Positions 1-10,930 of a DNA stretch of 64,000 bases are shown piece by piece. Source of the DNA: Platerodrilus igneus (lineage: Eukaryota; Arthropoda; Insecta; Coleoptera; Lycidae); assembly GCA_036346225.1 (NCBI GenBank), contig JARFIW010000500.1, positions 682,001 through 746,000 on the forward strand, read 5' to 3'. The stretch's first letter is position 1. Each line of letters opens with the position of its first letter. The notes beneath the pieces were generated by a model that was not told where the DNA came from, did not search any database, and worked only from the letters and a program-made list of their open reading frames with translations. Made by a program: the position numbers and the translations under genes.

Positions 1-177
1 CCACAGCATTATTTCTGTTGAGCTAGTCAGGCAAGAAAAAAATTAGGTAGTAATTTTATATTTCCTATTGCATTGTTCGTTGTACCTGAGTCGGAGGCAA
101 AATATAGCGGCGCTCCTCATAGACGTACTACAGCATTATTAGCGATGTCCAACGAGAGACCGTATTACGTATTATAG

Positions 178-178
<1 letters not shown>

Positions 179-213
<35 letters not shown>
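179..213. repeat. (TA)n microsatellite
   Basis: This is an uninterrupted TA dinucleotide run that grades into TATG/TACA at its right edge and abuts the palindromic outer end of the foldback that follows. Confidence 0.95.
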
Positions 214-221
<8 letters not shown>

Positions 222-235
222 ATATACATACATAT

Positions 236-524
236 ACATGTTTATTATACTATATATAGTATAATAAACATGTAATTTTTTTCCTTGGAATGTAGTCCAA
301 ATAAAACCACAGATTAAAATTTACTGTTTAATCAACAACCTAACGTTTCGGTACATTTTTGCACCTTAACAGTAGTTAAAATCTATATTGTGTGTTTTGT
401 TAACTACTGTTAAGGTGCAAAAATGTACCGAAACGTTAGGTTGTTGATTAAAAGTAATTTTTTAATCTGTCGTTTTATTTGGACTACATATCAAGGAAAA
501 AAATTACATGTTTATTATACTATA
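236..524. repeat. Foldback (inverted repeat) with hammerhead-like motifs
   Basis: Two arms of about 125 bp (254-379 and 400-524) are near-perfect reverse complements around a 20-bp spacer. The outer left end is itself a perfect palindrome (236-273). Each arm holds a motif that folds like hammerhead stem II: GGTGCA, an AAAA loop, TGTACC, then GAAACG (right arm 414-435). The expected CTGATGA core is CTGTTAA here and stem I does not pair well, so self-cleavage is doubtful. Penelope-like elements carry hammerheads in their terminal repeats, so two decayed PLE termini joined tail to tail is one explanation. A MITE is another. Confidence 0.7.
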
Positions 525-550
525 AGTCTGACCAGTCCATTATTTGATCA

Positions 551-552
<2 letters not shown>

Positions 553-591
<39 letters not shown>
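553..591. repeat. (AT)n microsatellite
   Basis: This is a run of about 20 AT dinucleotides just right of the foldback. The (TA)n tract at 179-213 flanks the other side, so the foldback sits between two AT microsatellites. Confidence 0.95.
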
Positions 592-592
<1 letters not shown>

Positions 593-595
<3 letters not shown>

Positions 596-1690
596 TCGCG
601 AGGTCATTCAACGCCAAATTCTATGAAAAAAATCCACCCAAAGAGCAGAAAAATGGAAAAAAGTAAAATTTCCCTATAATTAATTTTCTCACCCTGTAAG
701 CACGTCTAAACATATTCCACTAGCACAGAAAATAAAATTCCTGTGTAAAATAACACTCCTTTAGGACACATATAGTATTGTTATACCATTTAAGAAAAAA
801 CATAATCTTAAAGAATACTTTAGTATTCGTTCATTAATCTGTATGTGAATAATTTTTCTTCTAAACACTGAAAGTTGTATTGCATTTATTGAAGAATTAA
901 AAGATGGTCAAACGAATATAAAATGTAAATACAAAATCTATTCATTTCGGCCGTGTAAATAATTATTCTATACTTTGTAATAACAAGTTTTCATTGCGTT
1001 TACCGTAAAACGCGTTTAAAAACTATCAATATTACACATTTAGAAAATAAAGCATATTTTCTATGTGTAGATTCTTAAAAAACACCCACTTTAAAAGTAC
1101 CAAATAACGTTGATGTCTATCATTAATAGACGGAATACGTCAATTCACATCTATCATCTTTAAGGACATTAAATAAATTTCAGCGTCAAATTTTTATTAT
1201 TTAAAACAAAAGAAATGCATTCATTCTCGTTAAAAAATACCACTCTGAGTTTTAAATAAAACGTATCTTCCTTTCAAAGAAATTAGTTTCGAATTATTCT
1301 AGAAGGTTCGAGCCTTTGCGTTATTTAATAAAAGAATACGTAATTTTTATGAAAAATGTTCAAAAACCTATTAAATAAACTAATTATTCTGTATAAATGC
1401 TACAATTCAAGGAAGCGCTACTATCAGGAAAACCATAAATAAAATATATAACGCGCTTAATAGCTCTAAGAGAGAGATATCGACGTCTAGAATACAATGC
1501 ATCAACAAAGAATTGAAGACGTGTTACGATAGCGATAAATTATACCAAACGTACTTAATTAGCTTGTTAAAACGCGAGCTCAGAATAATTATTACATCAT
1601 CCGTGACTAATCTTCGGGAACGTGATCTAGAATAGAATGCTTAAAAAATGACGTATTTAGAATTTTAGTATATAAGACGGAAATGAATTA
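593..1690. other. AT-rich sequence without recognisable features
   Basis: I see no sustained reading frame, repeat family or structured motif here. The composition matches the AT-rich background of the window. Confidence 0.5.
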
Positions 1691-1695
1691 GAACG

Positions 1696-1998
1696 GGGAG
1701 GAAGTATTAGCAAAGGATTACAGAGTGCCAAATAAACCTACCTATATTAAAGCAGTTATAAATCGAATCATGAGCAAATGTGTATTTATTAGAAATTCCG
1801 GAACTACAGGTAACATGGAAACGTCATTTTAATCAGTTGCCTAAATGCAAACAATTTGTTACCAGTAGTTTGAAGGATATACCTGATGTTCCTTGTAGTT
1901 CTGATATGACTCCCACTGATGATATTGTAAATGTAAATAATAATGGTAGTTATGCGAGTTTATGCCCTATTAAAAAACCCGAGCGCTTAAAATATTAG
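1696..1998 (+). pseudogene. 3' end of pol (integrase C-terminus), mag-like Ty3/gypsy fragment
   Basis: The reading frame starts at about 1696 with a stretch typical of the region after the integrase core in mag-like elements. After a one-base frame change at an A-run near 1776-1778 it continues to the stop at 1996-1998. The segment VTWKRHFNQL lines up with ITWRRHIDQL of the intact mag-like element at 10.4-15.0 kb. The end, KKPERLKY, resembles the basic pol C-termini of this clade. A polypurine tract and an LTR-like segment follow directly, as expected for the 3' end of an LTR element. Everything upstream in pol and gag is missing, so this is a 5'-truncated relic. Clade assignment rests on motif resemblance only. 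Confidence 0.6.
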
Positions 1999-2046
1999 TA
2001 CAATAAATTAGAATTGTGTCTATGAAGGTACAATCTGTATGTTAAG

Positions 2047-2254
2047 AAATTAGGGTGTGGGTATGTAATGTATTGCATTATAACATGTTTATATTGTTTA
2101 AATATAGAATATTAAGGAATGAACCTTGAGCTATCACATATGGATATTGATATTGATATTGATATTGATATCTATTGCTTCAAGGTAACATATGTTATAA
2201 ACACTTTTGTATTGACTCTTAAATAAACAACTTCAGCGATTATGATATATTACA
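2047..2254 (+). mobile_element. Polypurine tract plus 3' LTR of the mag-like fragment
   Basis: A purine-rich tract (2047-2061) is followed by a 191-bp segment (2064-2254) that begins TGTAATG and ends ATATTACA, the TG...CA pattern of an LTR. It contains a short GATATT tandem repeat (about 2143-2172) that folds back with its surroundings. It directly follows the pol tail. No second LTR is present to confirm the borders, so the right end is an estimate. Confidence 0.55.
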
Positions 2255-3480
2255 GTATGCAATACAAGATTTTGGTTATTATAATTACACCACACGTAAG
2301 GAAAACCTTTATCTCTACTGTTATTGGATATCTACAAAACATATGTTCTGGCTGTTATTCGAAGGACAGAATTTGCTCGCTGTCGTATTAGGATAAAAAA
2401 CTGGTTCAGGACCTATGGTATATTTCTTAGAATGAAATCTTTTGATATGTGCTGGCATTGGGGTAAGTTTCAGTTTTGTACTGACTTCTATATTGGAATT
2501 ATTTGCAACGTATGCTAATTCACAAATTATCGAACCTCTACAAACTACATATTAGTGTAATTATGCAACATATAATTTGTTGTTACCAAATTAATAATTT
2601 AAAGATTTCAAAAATTTTTAACATGTGTATGTTTTTAATGTAAAATCAGCTGTTGTCACCTTGATGTACCTGTTCGAATAACGCGAGTTACATATCCCCC
2701 AAATCAAATATATGTATAATTAAATGGAATTATTGAATCTTAAGTTAACTTGCACATTGGATAATTCAAGGATAGATAATAAAAGGTCAATAGAAGTCAG
2801 ACAGAAGACATAAGAACAGATGTGAACACATTTTATTCCAGACGCAACGTGACACATCAGATGCAGGACACAGTAGGTTATAAACCCGCAATTATTAGAA
2901 TTAAGATTGTTACTTTGTATTGTATAGATGAATAAAGAAATAAGCAAGCATCAGCTCTGCAATTCCCACAAGCAATGTGAGGGGCAGGGACATGCTACGT
3001 TTATTTTGAACATCCCGTACATTTTTTCTGTTAATAAGAAATACGCGGCTTTAATTCAACGAAGCTTTCAATGAAAAACACATAAGAATCAATTATTAGT
3101 TACCTAGAACCAGTTATCGCCTGTTTAATTTTAGCATAAACTTTACGTTGAGGATTCTTAGGAGTATTTATTATTAATTAGGCTCTAGGATGTAACAATA
3201 GAAATCGAATTTATACAAATAGATAAATGAATTAACACGTGAATGGGTTATTTTAATTTACTGAATTAATTTTTGTTTTTAAAACCAAAGGGAGAGCCCA
3301 AAGAGGTCAGTCAGTCTTAAGCCCCACAACTTTAGCATTGTTGATTGATCAGGCTACTCGCCATAAATTAGTTTATTTAAAATTAATTTCAACTTAGAAT
3401 ATTTTTTATACAGTAATTGTAAATTAAAATTCAATTTGTAATTTCTGTGTAAATAAATTTGTTAGAAGAGTTTTTGGAAG
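2255..3480. other. AT-rich sequence without recognisable features
   Basis: Only short shadow ORFs are present. I recognise no domain, repeat or RNA structure. Confidence 0.5.
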
Positions 3481-4670
3481 AAGACTTTTTAAAAAGGCAG
3501 CTTGCAAAGGCCAAAACCTAACTCGCGTTAAAATTTTATTATTGGTATCGATACGACGTAGTTTTGTTTCAGACTCTAGAATACATTAAATGTGTTGAAT
3601 AATTGTAGTTAATAGCTTATTTATGAACACACGTGTTTTATAAAACACATGTGATCTTCAACAGATATGTAGGTGAACCTACATATGAAAAATTTTGTGT
3701 TTGATTGATATAGATCACTAATGAGTATTGCTAGAATGAATTTTAAATAACAAATATTTGTAAGAAACCTTGGATTGCTGAATTTAAAGTCTTGTATTTT
3801 ATTGTAAATATCTTTAGCTGAATTTTTTGACAATACACGAAATTTAAGTTACCGTCAGAGTTGTTCTTTAAGGTTCATTATTATAAGAAAAATTTTGAAG
3901 AACCTTATAAGTATGAAAGTGTCGTAGATGATCACATGTTATCTGTTTAATGTGATCAGACCTCATTTAAGTTTGGTTAAATAATCAATTTTTATATTTA
4001 GATGAAGAACGACAAATTGTCGCCTTATTTTTGATTAATAAATTATTATTCTTTACAGCTTTGAACCCAAAAACGGATCATCGGGTCTGTTCTTTTCCGT
4101 TGGGGTTAAGGTTGATAAAACATTCGGGTTTCTGCGTTTTCCCGGGACTAGTTTTAGTAGTATAAACGCCGTGGCGCCCTTAAAATTTATCATTTGCTAT
4201 ACCAAAACAAAATCGGTCTTCGACCCATTTTCATGCTAGAACGCTGGACTGACCTCCAGAGTTAGCCGTTTTGACTTACAGGGAGTTTTTCTTTTTACTA
4301 TTAGCCGATTGTCATCTATCCTTACCCTGGGCTATTTTCATATTTAGAAAATCCCAGTGTACTTCAGGGACGTTAAGTATTATAGTATTACCTATGGCAA
4401 TGGTTTACCTAAATTTTGTTTCATCTTCTCCTAATAAACTTTTGAGCACCCTAAAGTGGGGCCAGTTATGTTACACTAGTGGGAAACAGTTATTTAGTAA
4501 TATTGGCTCTCAATGGGGCTACAGTATATTAAAAAATAAGTAAAACTTTAGCTTTCACAATGTGGGGCGTCTATAAGTTACACTCGCGACTCTAGTGTGA
4601 CATTATACGTTACACTGGCACCCATGTGGGAATTTATAAGTAACACTGGCGCCCAACGTAAGGCTGCCAT
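3480..4670 (+). repeat. Degenerate LTR-like locus with PBS-like tandem array, copy 1
   Basis: From about 4468 to 4660 the sequence repeats a degenerate unit of 30-110 bp. Each unit has a TTACACTGG-type junction (near 4470, 4579, 4610, 4640) followed by a sequence close to TGGCGCCCAACGT and then a G-rich stretch. TGGCGCCCAACG is the classic gypsy-type primer binding site, and TTACAC matches the LTR/PBS border of the element at 45.6 kb. Upstream sequence shares short blocks in the same order with 35.3-36.3 kb (a TGTGATCA block, a CTTTCTTACAG-like block, a GGCGCC block), so both may be decayed LTRs of one family. No coding region survives beside it. Confidence 0.4.
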
Positions 4671-5158
4671 AAATAACAAGGCATGGCGTAGTGAACAGAA
4701 AATGAACAAATTGGGAAAGTCTACCGCAGACAGTGAAAACTGTCCATAATGAATTGTTTGACACACAATATCCTAGGAAGATATCTTCCAACTACTCGAA
4801 TCGATGCTAAAAAAAAGTAACAGAGCGTAACTAATAGGAACCGTTAAACTAACTTATTATTTAAAAAAATAAGTTTATCTTTAATTCTTTCTGACACTAA
4901 TCAATTACTAACTTTGAACAGTTTGAATTCTTAGACTTCTTAGTGTGCAATTTCCATGTTACTGAGTATATAAAGCATTGTTTATATGCAAAATGAGCAA
5001 TCTTCAAAGTTCTTTTTTCTGGAGAGAAGGGAATCAGACAATAATCTCTTGCGATACTGCTGTTGACAGATAGAAAAGTTAAAAGTATTCTAAGTAACAT
5101 TAAAAAGCAGAATTAACTGATCAGATTAACATCATAATATATAAATTACAATTCAAAA
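4671..5158. other. AT-rich sequence without recognisable features
   Basis: I see no repeat or coding signal in this stretch. Confidence 0.45.
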
Positions 5159-5159
5159 G

Positions 5160-5835
5160 AGTGAATAGGCAAAATTGAAATACCTTATCTCGGCAGGCTA
5201 ACACAAAAGCTGCCCAGCCGTAACTGATAAAATTGATTTACACAAATTTCTATCCCATCAACTCGACACTTGACGTGTAATCAGCAATCTAACTTTAACG
5301 GAAGGTGCTAAATTAAAAGAACAATTCCATCTTAAAAAATGTGTTCGCAAATCGATCAATCCATCAAACTTGGAAATTTAATGTTAATGAGAGTTCTGTC
5401 TTGTTATTTTTGTTTTTTGAGAATTTTAATCAACCGACGGATACAACGACTCTATAACATATAATAATACAAATGCACTTCATTGTTTTACGAATACAAA
5501 AAGATGAAAGTAGTATTGTCAGTACGCCACGTTTACTGAAGTCTGAAAGCTTTGACGGAAAGCTTACTACCACTTTCCTTATCATGTTGCGTTAATTTAT
5601 GAGGGTGCGCAACTGTGCTCATAAAGGTTAAATTACACGCAGAATTAAGTAAGATCAAATTTGCAAGTCAATGCCTAGAGATTTTCATAGTTAGCTTGAG
5701 ATTTATTGGTAAGATTAGTAAATTCAAAACCTTAAAACGGGTATAATTTAGAAGACTATTTGCATGTCTGTTTTATGTCTATCTTCCAGATTGCTAGACC
5801 CTTTAGAACTGTCAAGCAATTTCGCATTGTGAAAT
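5160..5835 (+). repeat. Unidentified ~700-bp dispersed repeat, copy 1
   Basis: This segment aligns along its length, in the same orientation, with 9568-10265 and 43752-44545. Shared blocks in the same order include ACACAAAAGC, ACTTGACATCTG or its variants, CCACTTTCC followed by TATCATATTG, AAGATCAAATTTGCAAGTCAA, and AACTGTCAAGCAATTT at the right end. It has no reading frame. The three copies are diverged, by eye roughly a quarter to a third of positions, so the family is old. It could be a non-autonomous DNA element or an LTR. I found no convincing terminal repeats. Confidence 0.6.
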
Positions 5836-6619
5836 ACAACATCATGCAAGTTTCAGCCTTGTTTTAGGCAAGTTCTTATAATATGACCGAAACTTTTCTG
5901 AATTAAAATTCTTGGAAAGGAGTAGTTGTGTTTCACGTTTGTTTGCAATATTTTGGCTTTGATTTCAATTCCATAAACCGATTTACTCAGTTTTTTGAAA
6001 TAAGTACCTGTAACGGCAAATGTTTTTGCGTTTCTTTACAGGTTATATGCTAGAAAATATGCTGTAGCATTGTGGAACCCGGTCGGATGATTAAAAAGTA
6101 TAAGAGAATTCAAAACCCAACTAATTGTACGATTAATCACAACTGATATATGACGCAGCGCGTTGCACCAATAAAATAAAATACTGTTCTGCGTTCGTCA
6201 GCGCAGATTCTTTCACATTTGAGAAAGTAGATCCAGTAGGTTGTTACGATATTCTTCATTGATCGTCTTACTCCTTTCAGGTAATCAGTGAAACAAACAG
6301 TACCTGCATTCCTAGTTTCCGCTTTCATGACTGAACTTCCTTGTAAAAAAAAAACAATTTCTTGATTTTTTACACTAGCTCACGTTGAATTGTTGAATGT
6401 CATTTATACCCAGCAACAAAATGTTTTTTGTTCTAATTATGCAAGCAACTGAGTTAACACGTAGATATTCAAAGAAACAGCTTTTCATTCATTCAGTAAA
6501 TATTTTGCAATATATCATGATGGTTGTTCGTTGTGGGAAAGAGGAAGGGAGGGGGTACGGAGGGTGGGAGGAAAAGAGGTAGGGAGAGAGAGAAAGAGAG
6601 AGAAGATAAAATTCAAGAC
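5836..6619. other. Non-coding sequence with a purine-rich tract
   Basis: The only clear feature is a GGGA/GAGA-rich tract at about 6539-6606. I recognise no gene here. Confidence 0.5.
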
Positions 6620-7092
6620 GTTTATGTCCTAAGGTAGATCATCAAGAGCCAACGATAAAACATCGAAGATAATCTGTCAAATGCATGTCCGGTGCATAAA
6701 CGGATTAAAAAATTTAAGTTTCATAGACGCGCTCAATGTCATTGCACAGCATGTACCTCCTAATGATCGTAGTGCAGGCAACTTTCTGCTGGCTTGGAAG
6801 GGGAAGTTTTAGCTTGTATGGAAATACGTTAGACACATCTGGAGGTCATGGAATCGTAGCGACGTCTGTGGCAGAGAGGTTAAACATGCCAAACGCTGAA
6901 TGGTAAAATGTCGTTACCCTTAGTAGGGGAAGCTACAACGGCACGATTGCGATCTAGGCTGGTAGCCTCGTTCAATCTAATTAAGACTCACTAACAAGAC
7001 CTTTGCGAAAGCCTCAGACCGACAAAGTCATAATGGGCGACTGAGACGCAAAATATCTGACCCACCAGGTAAAGACTGACTGAATCAGGAAC

Positions 7093-7720
7093 GGTGATTT
7101 GGTACTTGGAATGTCAGGGGAGCGTACGGTAAAGAGTATGAAATCATACATGATATAAAAGAAAAGCGCATGGATGTGCTGCGTGTGAGTAAAACGAAGC
7201 GGAAAAGGAAAGATGTTGTTGAATTAGATAACGACATGTTAGGTTTGTGGTCTGGAGTAAAAAACATCAAGTTCGGGTCGAAAGGTGTTGGGTTAATTGT
7301 GAATGGGCAAGCGAAAGCGTGCATGAAACAATGAGAATTGGTGTCTCTCCGCATCTTGTGGGTTAGAAAGGAAGTGGGCTTCACAAAGAGCAGTTTTGGC
7401 AGAAGTTGGAAAATGTATTAGACAAACGCGAAAGGATTGACCGTGTGGTTCTATTAGACGATACAAATAGTTGGGTTGGAGTACACATGAGGTAGGTTCG
7501 TTTAGTACTCCAAGAATGAACGAAAATGTAGAATTGTTAGTGAGTATATGTATGGAAAGAGAACTGTTTGTATCCAACACATGGTATAAGCATAAGGACA
7601 TATACAAGTACACGTGGCAAAGAGGAAATGCAAGCAGCATAATTGATGTGGTTGTATTTGATGAAAATGTAAGGGAACTGGTAAAAGGCAACGAGAGAAA
7701 TGAGAGGATCTGAGTGTGGG
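7093..7720 (+). pseudogene. LINE endonuclease domain (decayed)
   Basis: The translation opens with WYLEC/TWNVRGAYGKEYEI-like sequence, where TWNVRG is the conserved N-terminal motif of apurinic/apyrimidinic-like endonucleases in LINEs. It continues through KRMDVLRVSKTKRKRK and FGSKGVGLIVN, which correspond to the ETK and GxGLI motifs that follow. Farther on, SICMERELFVSNTWYKHKDIY (within 7530-7610) resembles the stretch before the catalytic D and N residues, and TWQRGNASSIIDVVV resembles the TWRSPDGRTRSQIDYI-type motif. The usual catalytic glutamate in the ETK motif is serine here (VSKTK), and stop codons interrupt the frame near 7332 and 7411, so the enzyme is dead. Confidence 0.6.
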
Positions 7721-8099
7721 ATCGATCATTTTCTGGTTTTGTCCAGAATTGATTTTAGCCGAAACTGGGTGTGGAGAAAAAACAGAATATGAGACAATCA
7801 AAAGTGAGAGTAGAAAGCTTGTTGGAAGAGTCAACTTAAACAGAGTACGCTACTGTGTTAAACAGGGAGTTGTATACTGCAAACAGGGCAAATGCTCCAA
7901 AGTCTGAATATGGGAAAAAGCGGCACTGTTTGAAGAACAGTGTGATGAAATGTGCTTTGGAAGTATGTGGAACGACAATGATTGGTACATGTAATAAAAA
8001 TACACGACGCAGTGATGAGGTTAAAAAGGTCGTCGTGAAAAAGAAAGTGGCGTACTGGAGAATCATTGCAGAAAAAGATGTAACTTCAGGAAGTATATA

Positions 8100-8825
8100 A
8101 GGAGAAAAGGCAATATGCGAAAGAAGGTTAAGGCAAGCAAAGAGGTGAAAAAATGCGGAGTGATTTTAAAGAGAATAAAAACTTGTTTTGGAAATGGGTA
8201 ATGAAGACAAGAAAGGTTGGAAATAAGCGTGTGAATGGCGTTGCCAACAGAAGAAATGAAATTGTTTGGAACGAAGCTAGTGTGAAAAACTGTTGGGAAG
8301 TGTATTTTAAGACGCTGTATGGTAGTTGTAAGAAGGATACAGAAGACTTTGTGGACAATGAAAGGAGCAGTAATATACTAGTCGAAAACGTTGATAATAC
8401 TATGAAGTTCGAATACAGAGTAGATGAAGTATGGACGGCGGTGAAAACTGAAGAATGGCAAAGCGGCGGGTGTGGATGGAACAACAAGTGAAATGTTTAA
8501 TTATGGGCCCGCGGTGCTGATTAAATGTTTGTGCAAACCGATACAGATGCGTATAAAACAAGCAAAGGTGCTTGAAGATTGGAAGAGTGCGATCAGTATC
8601 CCTTTACACAATGGCAAAGGCAGCAAGTATGAACGAAAAAAATCGTGGATAGGTCTGTTGAGTGTACAAGGTAAAGCATATGGAAAATTGTGATCGAAAG
8701 AGTTCGCAAGAAAACGTAGATCAAAATATGGAACGTTCAATGTGGTTTTATGCCTGGAGGAAGATGTGCGGATCAAATGTTCGCAAAAATACACATAGTT
8801 ACCAAAATAAAACATTTTTCTAGAA
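8100..8825 (+). pseudogene. LINE reverse transcriptase N-terminal part (truncated)
   Basis: Two reading-frame pieces (8153-8491 and 8472-8693) carry the region upstream of the RT active site. GNKRVNGVANRRN corresponds to the linker before the RT, and VDGTTSEMFNYG is the conserved KAAGxDG(I/T)xxEM motif. EDWKSAISIPLHNGKGS is the PxxWKxAxIxPLxKGKG motif, and WIGLLSVQGKAYGKL matches the YRPISLLSxxxKxxxK motif. CGFMPGGRCADQMF then appears in another frame near 8745. The element is cut off before the FADD box. The two pieces overlap in different frames near 8480, so at least one indel separates them. Confidence 0.65.
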
Positions 8826-8944
8826 TTTAGATTGTCCATTTTCATCTACGCGTATCCAGGATACCTCTCAAAAAGATAGTATTACAACACAGAACAGTAC
8901 ACAGTACACAGTTACAGAGCGCCAGCTCGGAGAAAATCAGTCTC

Positions 8945-9245
8945 CGTTGCGAGCGCTGTAACTTCTTTTATGTTTTGTTTTTGTTCTAATTCTTTTGGTA
9001 TTGTATTCCTGGGTATGTGGTTGACAATTGACAGGCCAAATTTTTAAATGTGTCTGCTTGGCAGTCACAATATTGTTCCTCGCAGAAGAAAGCATTATTA
9101 AAAAATAATAAAACGACAATATTTTGGCTGCTAATGGTATTTTCAAAAATTCAGCCTGTCCATTCCCATTTACACACGCACAGTACCAATACAAAAGAAT
9201 TAGCACAATAAACAATATACAAAAAAAGTTACAACGCCCGTTCAG
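8945..9245. repeat. Foldback MITE
   Basis: Arms of about 145 bp (8945-9090 and 9105-9245) are imperfect reverse complements, outermost GCGCTGTAACTT against AAGTTACAACGCCC. The left end adjoins a second small palindrome (8920-8963, GTTACAGAGCGC against GCGAGCGCTGTAAC). There is no coding capacity. This architecture fits a non-autonomous foldback or MITE-type DNA element. No target duplication could be fixed by eye. Confidence 0.65.
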
Positions 9246-9567
9246 AAGACATTCTAAATTATAAGTTAATGATTGCGCCATACTGTCCTAGCCCATGAGT
9301 TAATATTAAACTATGTATTTAATTTTGTAGGTTACAATTTGAACTGAAGGACTCAATTTTCTTTTTAGATGATTAAGTGTAGGACATTGGTGTAATCGTT
9401 ACTATAATATCCCTTACGTGAAGTTGATAAATTGTAATTTTCTTTACGTGTGTGCTATTACCCCGCTCTTCTTCCTCTTAACAAATTAAAAATTAGAGCA
9501 ACCTAAATCACATTTAAAAACCGACTTGAATTAATTGCTCTGGTTGCTACTGAATACATTTCCAATT

Positions 9568-10265
9568 CAATAGAGAATGAGTACACAAAATTCTACTTCC
9601 ATATTTCAGCTGATACACACAAAAGCAGTTGTAAGCTGTTAACAAGGATTTAAGTAAATCCCAACACTATGATGATGGCAACCATTCCCATCAGCTTAAT
9701 ACTTGACATCTGTAATCGATAATCCAAATTTAACAAAAGGTGGCAAAATGAAAAGTATTTGTGAGGACAATTCAATTCAGAAAGATATGTTCTTTTATTG
9801 AACATTTCATCAAAATTGAAATTTTAATATCAGCAGTACTTCTTTTGTTATTTTCGGTATTAAAAATATTTATTTATCAATAGAAGCAACAACTGACCGT
9901 TGTGCCACAATAGAAATATACTTTCAATATTGAAGGAAAATAAAAAGATCCAAAGCATTGTCAGTAGGAGATCAGTATGCTTTTATGTTTAGTTCTTAAA
10001 GCTTGAGACACAACATCTACTTCCACTTTCCCTATCATATTGAGTTAATTTATACGGGTACGCAATGTTAAGGAAGAAGAATATACAGAGAAAATTTGTA
10101 AGATCAAATTTACAAGTCAAAGTGTGTTCATTTTCATAATTAGCTCGAAAATGCGATAACAAATCAAAATCCTTAAACGTTCATAATTTACAGGACTATG
10201 TTCACGTCCGTTACGTGTCTGCTTCTCAAACTTGTAAATAAATTCCTCTGGAACTGTCAAGCAAT
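9568..10265 (+). repeat. Unidentified ~700-bp dispersed repeat, copy 2
   Basis: This copy aligns in the same order with those at 5160 and 43752. It starts with TACTTCCATATTTCAGCTG, which is also present in copy 3, and ends at GGAACTGTCAAGCAATTT. The giant foldback element begins 8 bp beyond, so that element landed next to or inside the repeat. Confidence 0.65.
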
Positions 10266-10372
10266 TTAAAGTTCAAACCAGGTCTATTAAGCTGTCTGAG
10301 CCAAATTATCAGAATACATCAAAATATATATATATAGGAATTATTTGCTAATTATTTGCTTTTTTTGCTGAT

Positions 10373-10610
10373 TGTAACGTCTTAGGTGGGGTTATTGCTT
10401 ATTAGGGGTGTAGGCTTTTAATGATACACGAGTAACATTAGTAATGTAATATGTAATTAAGAGGCCACACGCCGTGCGCTCTTATTGACATATTAAATAC
10501 GACTGACTTTTAGCAATAGCCAGGCGTGTGGCCTGATAACCACCTGCTATATTATTTATACATAATAGATAATGTAAACAAATGCGTACATTTTGTTTAG
10601 ATATATCACA
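10373..10610 (-). repeat. 3' LTR of the mag-like element
   Basis: This 238-bp repeat begins TGTAACGTC and ends ATATATCACA as written on the plus strand. By eye it is identical to 14767-15004. It is the downstream LTR because the coding strand is minus. Confidence 0.95.
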
Positions 10611-10620
10611 TTTTCCTCTA
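10611..10620 (-). promoter_or_regulatory. Polypurine tract (plus-strand DNA primer)
   Basis: On the minus strand TAGAGGAAAA directly precedes the 3' LTR, the position and composition of the primer for second-strand synthesis. Confidence 0.7.
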
Positions 10621-10930
10621 CAAAATTTTTTAACAATATAAACCTATTGTAAAATAAGAAAACAATTCAAAAAATATCTAAATTATAACTTAACCATATT
10701 ATAATCCCGCAAAATATTTGAATTATAACTTAACAATATATAATCCCGCAAAAATATAAAAAACCAAAATCAACTTATACGTCAAACCGCTTAACCGGTT
10801 TCCTAATCCTATCAGGGTATCGTCTAGCAATGGGAGAACTTTCCATGGAACTATCAGTATTTAATTTACCAGGTTTAACATTTATAACGTCAGGTGATCG
10901 CTTGACCGGCACGATAGGGGAGGTTGAATT

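Larger units (their letters stand above)
6620..8825 (+). mobile_element. Non-LTR retrotransposon (LINE) remnant, apurinic-endonuclease type
   Basis: The segment keeps the order of a LINE: a GC-richer leader (about 6620-7090), an endonuclease domain and the start of a reverse transcriptase. It stops abruptly near 8825, before the RT active site, and continues into sequence that belongs to a foldback MITE. The frame is broken many times. The endonuclease and RT motifs resemble the arthropod and mollusc LINEs often annotated as craniofacial development protein 2-like. Clade is not certain. Confidence 0.65.

Noticed and set aside
423..626. 67-codon ORF ending in an isoleucine-tyrosine run
   Set aside because: It is the translation of the foldback arm and the AT microsatellite.
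7085..7834. Minus-strand ORFs of 99-132 codons rich in serine, phenylalanine and threonine
   Set aside because: They are complements of the plus-strand LINE endonuclease domain, which carries the recognisable motifs.
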